Of a stretch of 64,000 nt of DNA, positions 1 through 11,535 are shown one piece after another. Both the position numbers and the translations under genes were made by a program. The notes beneath the pieces are model-generated. The model saw nothing but the letters and a program-made list of their open reading frames with translations, was not told where the DNA came from and did no database searches. The DNA comes from Lithospermum erythrorhizon. Its lineage: Eukaryota > Streptophyta > Magnoliopsida > Boraginales > Boraginaceae. Positions within the stretch are counted from its first letter, which is position 1. Every line of letters starts with the position of its first letter. Where the stretch lies: assembly GCA_019722365.1 (NCBI GenBank), contig JADFUC010000083.1, positions 310,001 through 374,000 of the forward strand, in the 5' to 3' direction.

Positions 1-425
1 AATTAACAAATTATATAGCCTAAATTGTTACACGTAACTTTGATTGAAATCAAACTTATCACATTATTTGTAAAATAGGTTGAAAAATACCATATTTTGA
101 TATCTTTTTCACTAAATATTCTACAATCGTAGACAAAAAAATGTTACACTTCAAAATTTAAACACTTAACCATCAAAATTCAAAATTCAACAATCTTTTC
201 TAAATGAAGGGAGTATAGCAATCCACCAGATCGTCCACTTTCTAAATTTGTTCTGTTACGACTTTTTAAACTTTGACCCATAATATTCATTGTACACAAT
301 ATAGCATTGTCACTCTACTTTACTATTACAATTATAATTTTGATCCAAACCAAAGTTGTCTGAGTCAATTAAGACATCAAAAGTTCATCAATTTTAATCA
401 TTGAAAAAGCAAAATGTACGATCTT
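1..425. other. AT-rich intergenic, no gene seen
   Basis: No long open frame, RNA gene or clear repeat boundary is visible. The stretch around 320-370 resembles the sequence around 33055-33085 (similar runs about tolerance to A/T substitutions), which suggests scattered old transposon debris. Confidence 0.5.
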
Positions 426-918
426 TTAGCGATAAAGCGAATAATAAAATGGAAACATACAAAAAAAACTCATCTTGAAAAGTGGGACGCCATTAACCAC
501 ACGAGGACTGAGCCCACCAATAGAGGCAGGTAGCATATTGTGAAAATGATGGGGAGGGGGCATAAACCCCAGTCCCTGAGGCAATTGAGGTGCCCCCGAA
601 TCGATATTCGGGGGATTATCATAAGGGAATAGCGGGGAGGGGAGGCGTTGGGGGTTGGGTTGTTTGGGAGGGTAATAACCGCGGCCGGAGGAGCCCACTG
701 GGTACAGGTAAGGAGGTGGGGGTAGGGGTGGATACGAGACGGAGAGCGCGGTGGATGGGGTGGGAGTGGGGGTGGGGTGGGGTGGTTGGTTGGGTGTTGG
801 GAAGGAGGAGGGAGGAGGAGGGGAGGGGGTGTAGGAAAAGAGGTATAGTGGTGGGGTGGGGTTGAGGATAGGGTGGTGGTGGTGGAGATGGGGGTGGGGG
901 TGGGGAGGAGAGGGCCAT
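426..918 (-). CDS. Proline-rich protein, 5' exon, frame broken or partial
   Basis: On the minus strand an ATG at 918 opens a frame that begins MALSSPPPPPSPPPPP and stays proline-rich. The better protein-like sequence is in a second frame: it is open from just upstream of 918 and contains PPPPYLYPVGSSGRGYYPP, then LPQGLGFMPPPHHFHNMLP and GGLSPRVVNGVPLF. The two frames differ by one base, so the only good ATG is not in phase with the conserved-looking part. An indel in the C-rich tract near 700-900 (real or a sequence error) would explain this. The 3' continuation would lie below position 1 or after a splice near 430-480. I do not recognise the family; it looks like an N-terminal, low-complexity, probably disordered region. 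It is supported by composition and codon-like structure only. Confidence 0.35.
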
Positions 919-2399
919 GAGAGTGGTGGTTGTGTAGTTTGGAAGTGGTGGCGCGGGAGATTTTGATGTTTGGTTAGGACTATGTGTGGAAGATTTGAAA
1001 ATTATTACACCTTTTCAATATACACACACACACCCAAATAGTGTTTTTACTACTTAAATGACTATTTTACCCCTAGACATAATTTCTGTAACTGCTACAC
1101 CCCTTACAAATAAGAACAAAATAGTCATTTACCACACCAAAGTACTGTTTTTTGGTGTGTGTATAACAGTTCAGGTTTTATTTTCCCTTCTTTCATTTGT
1201 CCCTCTAAAACAAAACTTGGTTAACTATTTTACCTCTAATGAAAGTTTGCAATAGCTAAAACTGCCCAGTTATCACGTCTGTGATCTTTGCGCATGCAAA
1301 TTATTTTTATTATTTTATAATAAAATTATAATGAAAAAAATTAAAAAATTTAAAGAAATAATATGAAAAAATTACAAAGAAGAAAATAAGATAGGGGCTG
1401 ACAGAAGCAGCTTTTATTTTTCTTGGTGATAGATCTGGAGCATTAAGTATTAGATAATGTTATAGTATTAGTTTATAGGAGAGTTATCTTTGTTAGGCGG
1501 ATTCTGTGAATAAGTTATTATGAAAATTAAAATAAAAAAATTTATTAGAAAAGTAAAATAGAAAACCATATTAATTTGGTTTTCTTGTATGCGATAGAGG
1601 AACTTAGGCATTATATGATATAGATAAATAAAGGACTAAAAATAATAATTTCGCGTCATTTATTTTACTGTTTGGCGAGTGCTTATAGCAGCCATGATTT
1701 TGCTCCAGAATTATCGAGTTCTTCTCAATCAATCACTCGATATTATTATCTTTTTAATTTATCATTACTGTTAACTTTAATATTAAATGACATATATTTT
1801 GATTTGTTTCAGTATTTGATGGAAATGTGGATAATAGGGAGTATTTGAAAAGATAATAATATTGAAAGGAAATTTGAAAAGATAATATTACTAACCCGTT
1901 TTTTAATTATGCGTTTGTAGTTTAAATATAGTTTAAGGGAAAAAAAGTAATAAAAATGCGTTGAAAATGTAGAATATTGATGATTGAAATAATATCGTTG
2001 GTTGGTTGTTAATTTAAAGAGAAAAATTAATTCAAGTACGTTAAAAATATAAAAATGTTATTTATTATCTTTAAAAGCAGCAGCTATTTTGAAATAATTA
2101 ACTTTTAATAGTGACTACTAAAAAACCAGAGAAGCAGTATAAAAGAGCAAATTGAAATGAATGCGACAGTTAATGGTGCATGACAAAAAAAAAATCTTTT
2201 TTCTTATGGGATTTGTTCTTCCAAAAGGAGAGATTTCATGTCCGAACTTATTTGTTGATGACTCTACACTATTATAAAAAGAGGTAAGATGAGTCTTTAA
2301 AAGTGTATACTTCAATCTATTATTGTTGATAAAGAACAAGGACCAACCAATCCAAAGTTAAAGTTGACAACTAAATACTCTCAAATCACCCATGAAAAA
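919..2399. other. AT-rich intergenic, nothing gene-like
   Basis: Contains a short CA run near 1021-1033 and long A/T tracts. The open frame at 1058-1255 has no recognisable protein signature. No RNA gene or transposon end could be defined. Confidence 0.5.
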
Positions 2400-2419
2400 T
2401 ATTCTAAATCCACTGCCCC

Positions 2420-2625
2420 AAAAAGCTTTATAAAGAGATAAAATTGGGGATTAAAACTTTCATCTCTACACAGATCTTAAATTTTTTCCAAAATCATCGA
2501 ATCAACAACAAACAAGAACAACACAACTTAATCTCACCTCAAATCAGACCATAACCACCATCAATCACCTGAAATTTCATAGCAGAACCTTTGAAATTTA
2601 AGCACATTCATACCAATTAGTAGAA
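2420..2625 (+). promoter_or_regulatory. Putative core promoter and 5' leader
   Basis: A TATA-like TTTATAAA at 2427-2434 is followed by a pyrimidine- and CA-rich, G-poor stretch typical of plant 5' untranslated leaders, ending at an ATG at 2626. The arrangement suggests a genuinely transcribed unit or the preserved front end of one. This is inference from composition and spacing. Confidence 0.35.
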
Positions 2626-2889
2626 ATGACTCAAAGAGATTTGTCGTTAAAAATTGAGTGGCTGGCCCTCAAAACAACTCGAATCACCGTCACTAAAATA
2701 AAAATTCTTCGGTCCAATTCAAAAATAGAGATGAGGAAGAAGTCTTACAAAACAGGTGTAGATGTTGACAAGGCTCGATTTAGAAGAAGGGATACTCGAT
2801 TGAAACAAGAAAAAACAAACGGAGACGACCCAATCTTCAAGCTTGATGTGGGGCAAAAGTCGGTCTTCACGTTTCATCACTACTCATGA
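2626..2889 (+). CDS. Short ORF with importin-beta-binding-like segment
   Basis: 87 residues. Residues about 37-63 read RKKSYKTGVDVDKARFRRRD followed by a basic tail. This resembles the IBB domain at the N-terminus of plant importin alpha, where a motif of the type (R)KxSYKTGVDxDEARRRRED is followed by lysine/arginine-rich sequence. Importin alpha is the nuclear-import adaptor that carries cargo to importin beta. Here nothing resembling the armadillo repeats follows, and the IBB-like piece is preceded by about 36 unrelated residues. It is therefore probably a truncated retrocopy or an exon fragment, or a chance resemblance. A plausible TATA box and leader lie upstream. Confidence 0.3.
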   Translation: MTQRDLSLKIEWLALKTTRITVTKIKILRSNSKIEMRKKSYKTGVDVDKARFRRRDTRLKQEKTNGDDPIFKLDVGQKSVFTFHHYS

Positions 2890-4890
2890 TGTATCAATTC
2901 CAAGCAGTTGTGCTGAATTTTTCAGTCAATCAAGAATAATTTTAGCCACATCTAATTCACACATGTATTGTTCCCTTAAAAAAGTCTGGAGTATCAAAGA
3001 ATGGTAGACCTCAGGTTAGCAATCTTCAAAATAATACTCAACCTACTGTTGTGTTCCATACTATACTAGACTGACAGAAATAAGATTCAAATGAATATGG
3101 TAGCGAATTGATTCTAAAGTTCTTATTAGTCACGAAATTACCTAAAGCGAGTCTTGATTTTTATTGAGTTTGCCTCGCGAAAGCGTAAAGGATAAATCAA
3201 GAGTTAAACTATCCTAAGAGGAAAAAGCGAGAAAATTACGGAGGGTATGATTGTCCGTGAAAATCCAAATGTTAGGCGTATTGTAAGAGGCGAAACACTT
3301 GCCAAGTTAGGATGCAGTGATGTTGAAGGAGTTTTTTGATGGAAGTTCATTTTTAGAATTACCAGTTGAAGTCCCTTCGGTGTGGTGATAATCCTTTGGT
3401 TCTTCCACCTCTGAGGTAGAGAATTTCTTTGAAGATACGTTAATGATCTTGCCCAAGATTGGAACACTTGATTTTTTGTTAGATGTCCAAGTCGAGCATG
3501 TTGTTGAGATAGATGTAATTACACAATCGGACATGATCCCCGAGTCTAATGAGATTCATGCGGATGTTAACGTGAGCAGTGCCAGATTAGGTTTGATAGG
3601 CTGCACCTTTGATGGAGATTTTCCTTCGATCCGGAGTTAGAATGGCTTCAGGAATTTCATCAATTTGATCATTTTTACTATGTTTTTCATACAACTTCAC
3701 ATATATTATTTCATTATATAATCACGCTTTTATTGTCTGCAGTTCGTATAATCGAGGAATAAAGAATTAATGGATCTTACCGTTATTAGAATTTCTTTTA
3801 AAGATATCACTATTTAATTATTTTTATCGGCGTTAAAAATATCAATAGGCATTGGCCAAAGTAGCAGAACTTCTCTTACTAAAGTATTAGCATCTCTTGG
3901 TTAAATTTGCCATATCATATATGGTGATCTGTCATGTGAAAGCAATTCCTTAGGTAATGATAGCCGAAAACGTTGAGTTTAAATTACTATTTCCGTATCA
4001 AAATTAACTTTTCGAATTCTAACTAACGAGTTAAATGTCGTATTCTGTTCTTAACATATCGTGTCAGGGAAACAGGTGGTTTCTGATATAAGATTTAATA
4101 TTTGTTGTTATGATGCGCTTGAGTTTTTGGATTAACGGGGAAGCTTATCTTAGCAAGAATTTTCTCAAAAAATCGGATGTTGTATTCTTTGTTTTTGATT
4201 GAATTTTTAGATATTATATATGTTTTATCACGCTCCGGTTGTTGGAGTGTCACATCAGCCAAGCTATAGGGCTTTGTTTGTAATATGTATAAACTGTTAT
4301 TATATGCAATGAATTATAAAAAAAAGTGTACACTTCATCATATGATATGTAATTATTTCTCGCTTTTACCTAGGATGGACACATACTATGACATTGATCA
4401 CCAACTATACTCGTATTCTCAATGGTTAATGATTTTAACATTCCAAAATTTGATTATGACACTCTACTCCTTTATTATTTTTTATTAAATTTTATATTAA
4501 AATAAGTCTTAATTATCATAATAAAGTATAAAAATCATTGAACTTACCGATATACCCTCAGCTACTTGCATTATCAAAAAATTCATAAAACATTCACTAA
4601 TTGATCAATTTCTGACTATAGTTTCAAATAGATAACATTAATGACTCCATCCACATTTAGGTGTTAAAACTAACCAAATCTCACTATATTTAAGTAGAAC
4701 TGAGATTGTACCTACATCAAATTTTTGGGACAATTTTCAAATAATAAAAGATGTATGGGTCTCTTTTAAATAAACATAAAATATTACTCCGTATTATATA
4801 AATTCCGTTAAAACAAAGTTTAACCCCCTTCCCTACCTCCACCTCTCTTTTGTTTGTCATCTCAATTCTCAATATACAGGCACTGATATG
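2890..4890. other. Intergenic, decayed and AT-rich
   Basis: Overlapping open frames on both strands at 3204-3640 have slightly higher GC than the surroundings, but I recognise no family in either. From 3700 to 4890 the sequence is AT-rich without features; it ends at the 3' side of the EMSY-LIKE gene. Confidence 0.45.
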
Positions 4891-7800
4891 TTACAAAGTT
4901 AAATATATTGATATATCTGCCAGGCGTGCGATGGCATCTGCTAGTGCATCTTCTTGTTCCTAGATCGAAATACCACTAACATAAAAAACTTGTTGGCAAG
5001 TAAAGAGATATGTTACCACTGTAGCATTGTAATAGAAGATGTGAGATTCTAACCTTCAACACTTGTTTTGCCTTCTCAACTTCTAAGGGGTCTGGATGCT
5101 TTGCACTGAATATTCTCTCCACCTATCCAGATGTTACTGTTAGCAACCAAATTTACACTGACAAGGCATACATGATATAAAGTTTATATCATTCGGCTAT
5201 TTTACCTCCTTGATTAGAGAATCTGTATTTAGTATTTTGATGTCTTGAGGAGCTGTCTTCCCTATACCATTCTGTGATGGTGGAAAATCCTTTCGGGGAT
5301 GACCCTTGGTAAACCCTCTACCTCTCCCAGCACCTGGTCCTCCGTTACGCCCAGTAGGCTTATTTATACCACGACCAGATCCACCATGGCGAGAGATTCC
5401 AGGGTCTTCACCTACCCATTGTATATCTTCAGGAGAAATCTATAAAACAAATGCAGGAAATGAATGGTTACAAGAAATTAAAATACAGAGAGGAGCTTTC
5501 TATCAAATTAAGAGAAAGAGTTTCTAAAACAGAACAAATGTGTATGACAAGATAAAAATTGTCATCACTAAAACTTTAAGAAAAAGATTATCCACCTCAG
5601 CAAGGTTGACCCATTCCCATGCCTCATTCTTTGTACCCATATCATAAACAAGAGCATGCCGGCCCTGAGATACAAAGTTTATTTCAGCAATGACCCTGTA
5701 GCAAATCAATTATAAGGATACACACAACAATCAAAGATACCTCTGCAGCCTTGTAGTCAGTGATAACAGCTTCATAAAAATTGTTGTCATCGGGCCACCG
5801 AGTCCTCACTTTTCTACCAATCAGTGGATCTAACGTCGCTGCTTCGGCAGGCTCACTTGCAAAGGCACCAGAAGAAACACGATTACCTAACTGGCCCCTT
5901 CCACTTGGACCAGAGGAAGGATACTGCGATTCCAAAGAAACAAAATAAGATATTATTTGACTAATTGGCTCTATACGAAATATGAGGACCCGGAAGTTAA
6001 AAAATAGAACATGATATTGGATGATCCAAAGCTTAAAGATCAAGCATACAGATTTTTGTTTCTTGCCCTTGGGTCCGGTCATGTGCGCTCGTTTTGCAGT
6101 TGACGACGATGGCTGGTTTGTTGGTGCAACTGATTGTGGGGGAAAAGCAGATGGGCCACCAAATGATTGAGCTGGCATTGACGGGGCTATTTTCTGTTTT
6201 TTGTGAGAAGCTGAAACAGAAGGACTGGGGACTGGATCATGACCAGGTTGACCAGTGTTAACCATGCCTTTTTGAGAAACACCCGACTGTCGCCACTCCC
6301 TGAAGCATGTTTCCAGAAGAGTAAAATAAGTAGATAGCAGATAAGAAAGACAGACATTGCTGCACTCATAAGAAGAAACAAAATGCAAATAAGAAATAAG
6401 AGCGCCAAATTTAGGGGGGTCTAGTGGCAGGGAAAAGTGTGTGCCCAAGTTCACCTGCAACGAACTTTTTCTTTGACAAAACATATATGCACAATGCAGA
6501 TGTACTTTTTCCATAAGAAACGTCCACATGGAAGGTTTTTCCTCATAAAAGATATGCATTAAATACCTCAAACAGAAAAGGGAAGTTTAGCAGACACGTG
6601 CTTGTTAGAAAACAAACACGTATGGCATACAACTTTTTAGAAAAGACATGCATCAAGCATAATGTTTACTGCTAAAATAATAACCTGAGAACCGTTTTGT
6701 GTTTTCACTTAAAAACGATGATTTTTTTTTTCCTTCAGGAAATTAGGCTTGAATTGTCAAAGGCACTGCAGAGTGAAGTATGCAACTCAAAATTTATAAC
6801 CATAAAGACCTTATTCTGCGTATAACTTCATCTGCATTTACCCTTCCGAGAAGCTCTCTATGTTCTTCATTAGACAATCTCAACTCTTTCCTGAGCTCGG
6901 TTATTAAACTTTCCTTCTCCTGATAAAAGTACATTGTATTAAGCAGCAGCATAAACATCTGAGATCCAACTGTTTAATATGAGAAAGGAAATACCCATGT
7001 AATGGCATCAGCTTGAGCTTTGAAGGCTCGTAAAACTGAAATGTAAGCTTCTTGCTCAAGCTGGTGTATTTGAGCTTCCATATCAGGTTTATTGTGCATC
7101 CGAGAGCTAGAGGGGTATGGTGCAGAGCCCATAACAGCAGATCTTCCATTTCCAGCAATACGCCCTCCTCTTGGAATCCTATTTTGATTTGATGGAGGGA
7201 GATCATCATCCGTTCCTGAACCAAATGAGTATCATAAGGCGAAGAACCTAGTTCAATTGCACACTTGATAAGCTAATCAAAGGTAATTAACATAAAGGAT
7301 GATGTATGTCCTCCTTTTTATGGCATGCTATCATATACAATGTGACACAACTTACATCAACAACCGCATCTAAGCCCACACATCACCCCCACTCCCATAC
7401 CCGATAAGCTGTGATCATGTAGTTAATCACCACAAGGCAAGCTTCTCCACAAGTTACCGCAAGAAAAGACAAGTAAAACATTCTTTCATCATAACTCACC
7501 CAAGTATATGAAATGCACCATATAGCTTGATTGATAATGATACAGTAAAGTATCAACAACCTCTAATCGAAAAAATTAATTCATCCACCAGAAAAGATTG
7601 TCTACTTTCATTCCCGGTCGAAATTACCAAACTTTGTAGCCTTAATTGACATACTATGATTTGAATCAAAATTATCATGCTAATAGTAAATTACATTACA
7701 AACACTAGTATTTCATATGTTTTTCACCAAAAATTAAAAAATCCTGCAACATATATAAAAATACTTGAACTTGAGTTCAAAATTTATAAAGGCAAGCATC

Positions 7801-8477
7801 AAAATTCATAGCTGGACGATCTTTTTGGGGTGGAGGATGGAATTCACAAGCTCACTTTTAATATGTACAACATAACTAACAACAAGTACTCCATAATTAC
7901 AGCAAGAATCAAACAAATATAATAAATATTACAACCCACAATTGAGACTTATTCATTCAAGCCAAAATACAATAAAAACCGAATCTTTAACTTCTCAAAA
8001 GCAAAATTAACTAAAAAAATCCTAACAAATTATCATGAATATCACAACCCATAATTGAGATTCATTAATTCTAGCCAAAATACAATTAAAAAACGAATCT
8101 TTAACTTCTCAAAACAAAAATTAACTAAACAATTCCAAACAAATTATCATAAATATCAAAACCCATAATTGAAATTCATTCACTCATTCAAGCCAAAATA
8201 CAATAAAAATCGAGTCTTTAACTTCTCAAAACCAAAATTAACTAAAAGTTACAAACAATAGAAAAGAAAAGAAAAAACCTAAAACAATACAAACAAATAT
8301 CATGAATATTAATACCCATCATTGAAATTCATTCATTCAAGCTAAGATACAATAAAAACCCAATCTTTAACTTCTCAAAACCAAAATTAACTAAAAAAAT
8401 CCAAAAAAATTATACTCAAAACTAAAAAAAAAATTAATTAATTTTTTACCACTACTATCATAAGGCTCATAGTCCAT
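4891..8477 (-). CDS. EML: EMSY-LIKE (EML) chromatin protein, nine exons
   Basis: Coding exons (minus strand): 8477-8450, 7215-6995, 6919-6810, 6299-6050, 5923-5741, 5664-5596, 5439-5206, 5122-5054 and 4959-4891. All junctions are GT-AG and the phases add up to 410 codons plus TAA. The protein starts [20 protein letters not shown]. An ENT domain follows at about 54-123 ([13 protein letters not shown], then [20 protein letters not shown], ending in REWR). A serine/proline linker carries basic KKQK patches. The Agenet/Tudor-like domain is at about 236-290 ([54 protein letters not shown]). A Gly/Arg-rich stretch and a helical tail ([20 protein letters not shown]) end it. Plant EML proteins are nuclear chromatin readers linked to immunity and development. 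The C-terminus is short ([11 protein letters not shown] then stop), whereas relatives usually continue with an acidic/serine-rich tail after LAD. The exact paralogue (EML1-4) is not assigned. Confidence 0.93.
7915..8410 (-). repeat. Minisatellite in EML intron 1, four copies
   Basis: Four diverged copies of a unit of about 115 bp lie head to tail within the first intron. The recurrent core (AATCTTTAACTTCTCAAAA, allowing changes) starts near 7981, 8095, 8212 and 8361, giving spacings of about 114, 117 and 149 bp. The last interval carries an A/G-rich insertion near 8250-8295. It is spliced out and not coding. Confidence 0.85.
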
Positions 8478-8985
8478 AGCCAGCTTGTAGAAGGATCAAA
8501 CTTGAAATTGCGTAAAAATTATCGTTGACTTTGGGAACAAAAGTCAAAATTGAAGGTGAAATAATTAATTCAACGATTTGAGATAAACAAAATCGATCAA
8601 TAATTTTGGTGATTTTGATTTTTGGGTAAACAGTAAAGCGGACATGAAATTGATTTCTGGGTTTTGGGTTAAGAAAAGGGTTTGAAGTCCGCCTCATTTT
8701 TTTTATCGCACGTGCAAATTTATGTGTGCTCATATATTAACAGACTTGCACTATTGAACACACTCTATGGTTAAATAATTTATTTAAGCAACATAATTTT
8801 CAGGTTGGATTTCTTTGAGAAAATATATCAAGTTTCATTATCAAAATTATTACATTAGATCTTTATTATTCCGTACTAAATTTTGACTCTAAAGGTTAAA
8901 TACATCGGTCTGAATTGAATTAACCGATAATACGGAATATGTAAAATAGGAAAACATTATATATGATGTTACATTTAATAAGATT
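8478..8985 (-). promoter_or_regulatory. EML 5' leader/promoter region
   Basis: Upstream of the EML start codon on the minus strand. The first roughly 220 bases contain no conserved coding frame and probably include the 5' untranslated leader and core promoter. I could not fix a TATA box or a start site. Beyond about 8750 the sequence is AT-rich and leads into the beta-xylosidase fragment. Confidence 0.4.
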
Positions 8986-9277
8986 TTACATATAAAGCTT
9001 CAGATCACCCGTTATACCTGGGGATCCCAAGCCTTTCAACACCTTGTGTGAACCACTAACCAGAAATTCAATCTTTTCCCGCAATGTTAGCCTCCTAATC
9101 AAATCGTTCACTCTCGTTTCAAAGTTCAAACTTTGATCACAAAATGCTAAGTTTGCCAACGATAAATTGCTTGTAATGTCACAAGCAAAAACAAGCATGA
9201 TGTCCGCTTTTATCATTCTGATTGACCCCCATAATGAAATAAAAATAATGCAAATATATTAAAGAGATTGGTGCCAT
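8986..9277 (-). pseudogene. GH3 beta-xylosidase N-terminal fragment (BXL copy 1)
   Basis: Minus strand. The frame contains FACDITSNLSLANLAFCDQS, then [20 protein letters not shown] and FLVSGSHKVLKGLG. This is the start of the mature region of plant GH3 beta-D-xylosidases/alpha-arabinofuranosidases, secreted enzymes that trim xylan and arabinan side chains in the cell wall. An ATG at 9277 begins a signal-peptide-like sequence (MAPISLIYLHYFYFI) but is one frame off the FACD segment. Homology stops after the LG(I)P motif, so about 90% of the usual roughly 770 residues is missing, including all catalytic residues. Two further copies lie at 17781-19832 and 27286-27543 on the same strand, which points to an old tandem array. 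Confidence 0.85.
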
Positions 9278-9293
9278 ACTATGGAAATGAAGT

Positions 9294-10336
9294 TAAGTAC
9301 AATCAAAGTTGTTTGCACTTAGGTTATGTCTAGTACTTGGAATATCAAAACTACAATATTTGTTGTTGCAAGAACAAACAAGATGAAAATTATGCAGTTG
9401 TTATCTTTCATTTAGTTTTATAGACAAAAAACAAAGAATGAAAAAGAAGGCCTAGCTAACAACTATTTTTTATAATGCTTGCTTTTGGGTACAATTTAAT
9501 GTCTGGCTACAATATCAAGTTTTATTTGATAAGGTACTCTTCTGCCTAGCTTCTATTCCTTGTTTGTTCATATCTTCAACCTTTTATCTAACTCTTGCTA
9601 CTTGCAATCTTTCCAGTAATTGATTAATTATTTTCAAATTTTCCCTTGTCTAATTGAACAATAACTAACATAAGTTGCACTATTAACTAAAGGGGTCAAA
9701 AGACAAAAATTCAATAAATGGTAACTATTCCAATTATGTGCAACATCTTTCGTTCTATCTATTCCAACTATAAACTAAAGGGGTGAAAAGAAAAAAATAG
9801 CAGGGGAGTGTAGCCAGTGCGCCTTCAATCCTTTGCATAGGCAATACTACTCAATGTTGAATAAACTTGATATACAAGAACATTGAAATAAGAAAACAAT
9901 TGGAGAAGAAGACTTGAGAGATTTTATTAATTGAAAATCATGTGTTACAAATAGTTTCTTGAGCTCTATATATAAGTCTATATCAAGAGGGAATCAATAA
10001 TTAATCAATTACTAGAAACATTCCAAGTAATACGACTTAGATAAAATGTTGGAGAGATTGAAAACATGAACAAACAAGGAATAGAAGTTAGGTAGAAAGA
10101 GTAGCTTAGGAAAGAAAAATTGATATTGCATCCAGAATGCAACCAGACTTTAAATTGTAGCTAGAAGCAAGCGTTAGTAAAAAAAATTGTTAGGCCTTCT
10201 TTTTAATTCCTTGTTTTTTTTTTCCTATAAAAGTAAATGAAAGATAACAACCTGCATAATTTTCATTTTGTTTGTTCTTGTAACAACAAATTTGTAGTTT
10301 TTATAGTCCAAGTGCAAACAACTTTGATTATACTCA
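9294..10336. repeat. Large imperfect inverted repeat (348/342-bp arms)
   Basis: Left arm 9294-9641 and right arm 9995-10336 are reverse complements of each other with scattered differences, separated by a spacer of about 353 bp. Matching landmarks include AATCAAAGTTGTTTGCACTT (left) and its complement near 10310-10329, ATTCCTTGTTTGTTCAT in both, and the inner end TAATTGATTAATTA. The spacer itself holds a short diverged direct repeat (AACTAAAGGGGT at about 9686 and 9774). The left arm begins 17 bp upstream of the ancestral ATG of BXL copy 1, so the arms may be derived from, or inserted into, a beta-xylosidase promoter. A transcript across it would fold into a long hairpin. Confidence 0.85.
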
Positions 10337-10464
10337 AATGAGCATATTAGCCTAATAGTATAGTAGATGATCATTTGAGTATAGTAGATGAGTAGAACAT
10401 GTGTTGCATGTAGGAAATTTGAAACATTCATTGCACTTGAATATGTAACACATACAGGTTCATT

Positions 10465-10750
10465 GACCTCAATAAGGGTGATTGTGATAGGTTATCTTTA
10501 CCCAATGTTTCCAATCGATTACTTATGCTTCAAACCGTTCCAGTCGATTACCTATTTTTGAAAAAGTTCCAGTCACCCGTTTGATTAAGTGAAAAGACGA
10601 AAATGCCCTTACTAAAAAGTCACGTGTTCCTCACGTGACGGAATGGGTGATCGACTGAAATATTTTTAAAGATAGGTGATCAACTGGGACGGTTTGAAAC
10701 ATAGGTGATCGATTGGAAACATCATGTAAACATAAGTGATTGCCGCTGCC
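10465..10750. mobile_element. Foldback MITE-like element
   Basis: The two halves are near-complementary. TGTTTCCAATCGATTACTTA near 10505 pairs with the sequence around 10700-10722 (ATAGGTGATCGATTGGAAAC), and CAAACCGTTCCAGTCGATTA pairs with the segment around 10675-10700. The centre is a palindrome at 10617-10637 (GTCACGTG, TTCC, TCACGTGA). There is no coding capacity. It is probably a non-autonomous DNA transposon; the superfamily is not assigned because the ends and target duplication are unclear. Confidence 0.7.
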
Positions 10751-11535
10751 ATTAATCCTTTTATATTTTATCTAAAATTCCTTATATTTGATGAATAAAC
10801 TCTAAAATTTTCAAAATTAAGGAAATATCGTTGCCCCCTTTGACCTCTTTTAAATTTCGCCACTATGTACAACATAAGAGTTTGAAATTTTATGCAAATC
10901 TCTATATTCAAAAACATATATGTGATTTCAATGCATAAGATGAATGAGAATTTTTTTCAAATAGAATGACTTCCACATCTATTAAAACAAAACCTACATC
11001 CTAATAATCACTACCCATGTTCTTTTGCCAATATTGTTGGAAAGAAGACAGGATTTTAATTTGGATGTTTCTTAATTTCAGTATTTTATTTGAACAAAAA
11101 TCCTTTTTTTGTTGAACCAAAATTCTTCTTGGAACTCTATGGGATTTAAGGTTAGTTTTTTTACCGGCTAACCTAACATTAGAAATTTTCAGTTATGTGT
11201 TATTGATTGATTTGGATACTAAAAATTGATTGACGGACCTTGTCCTCGATATTCCTATTTAAACCACTTAGACCTCACACCAACAAATATGAAGACAATA
11301 GTATACTAGAATTTATAACAATTACTACGTATAATAAATTTGAGAATCATAGAAAGATCTCATAACTACAACTAACATAATAAGACGGGGCTCCATATAA
11401 TTCATACATTATAATATACTATTCAATAAAAAAAATTCACAAACAAATAACTTATGGTTTATTACTATATTTAAAACGACATACTATCTCGACAAGGAAG
11501 ACAAATCATAATATATTTCAGGAACTCACAAAAAT
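10751..11535. other. AT-rich intergenic
   Basis: No gene, RNA or repeat boundary could be supported in this stretch. Confidence 0.45.

Noticed and set aside
590..865. Plus-strand Gly/Trp/Arg-rich frame
   Set aside because: It is the complement of the proline-rich minus-strand frame; low-complexity shadow.
1058..1255. 65-codon open frame on the plus strand
   Set aside because: AT-rich hydrophobic translation with no recognisable family, promoter or splice context; expected by chance in this composition.
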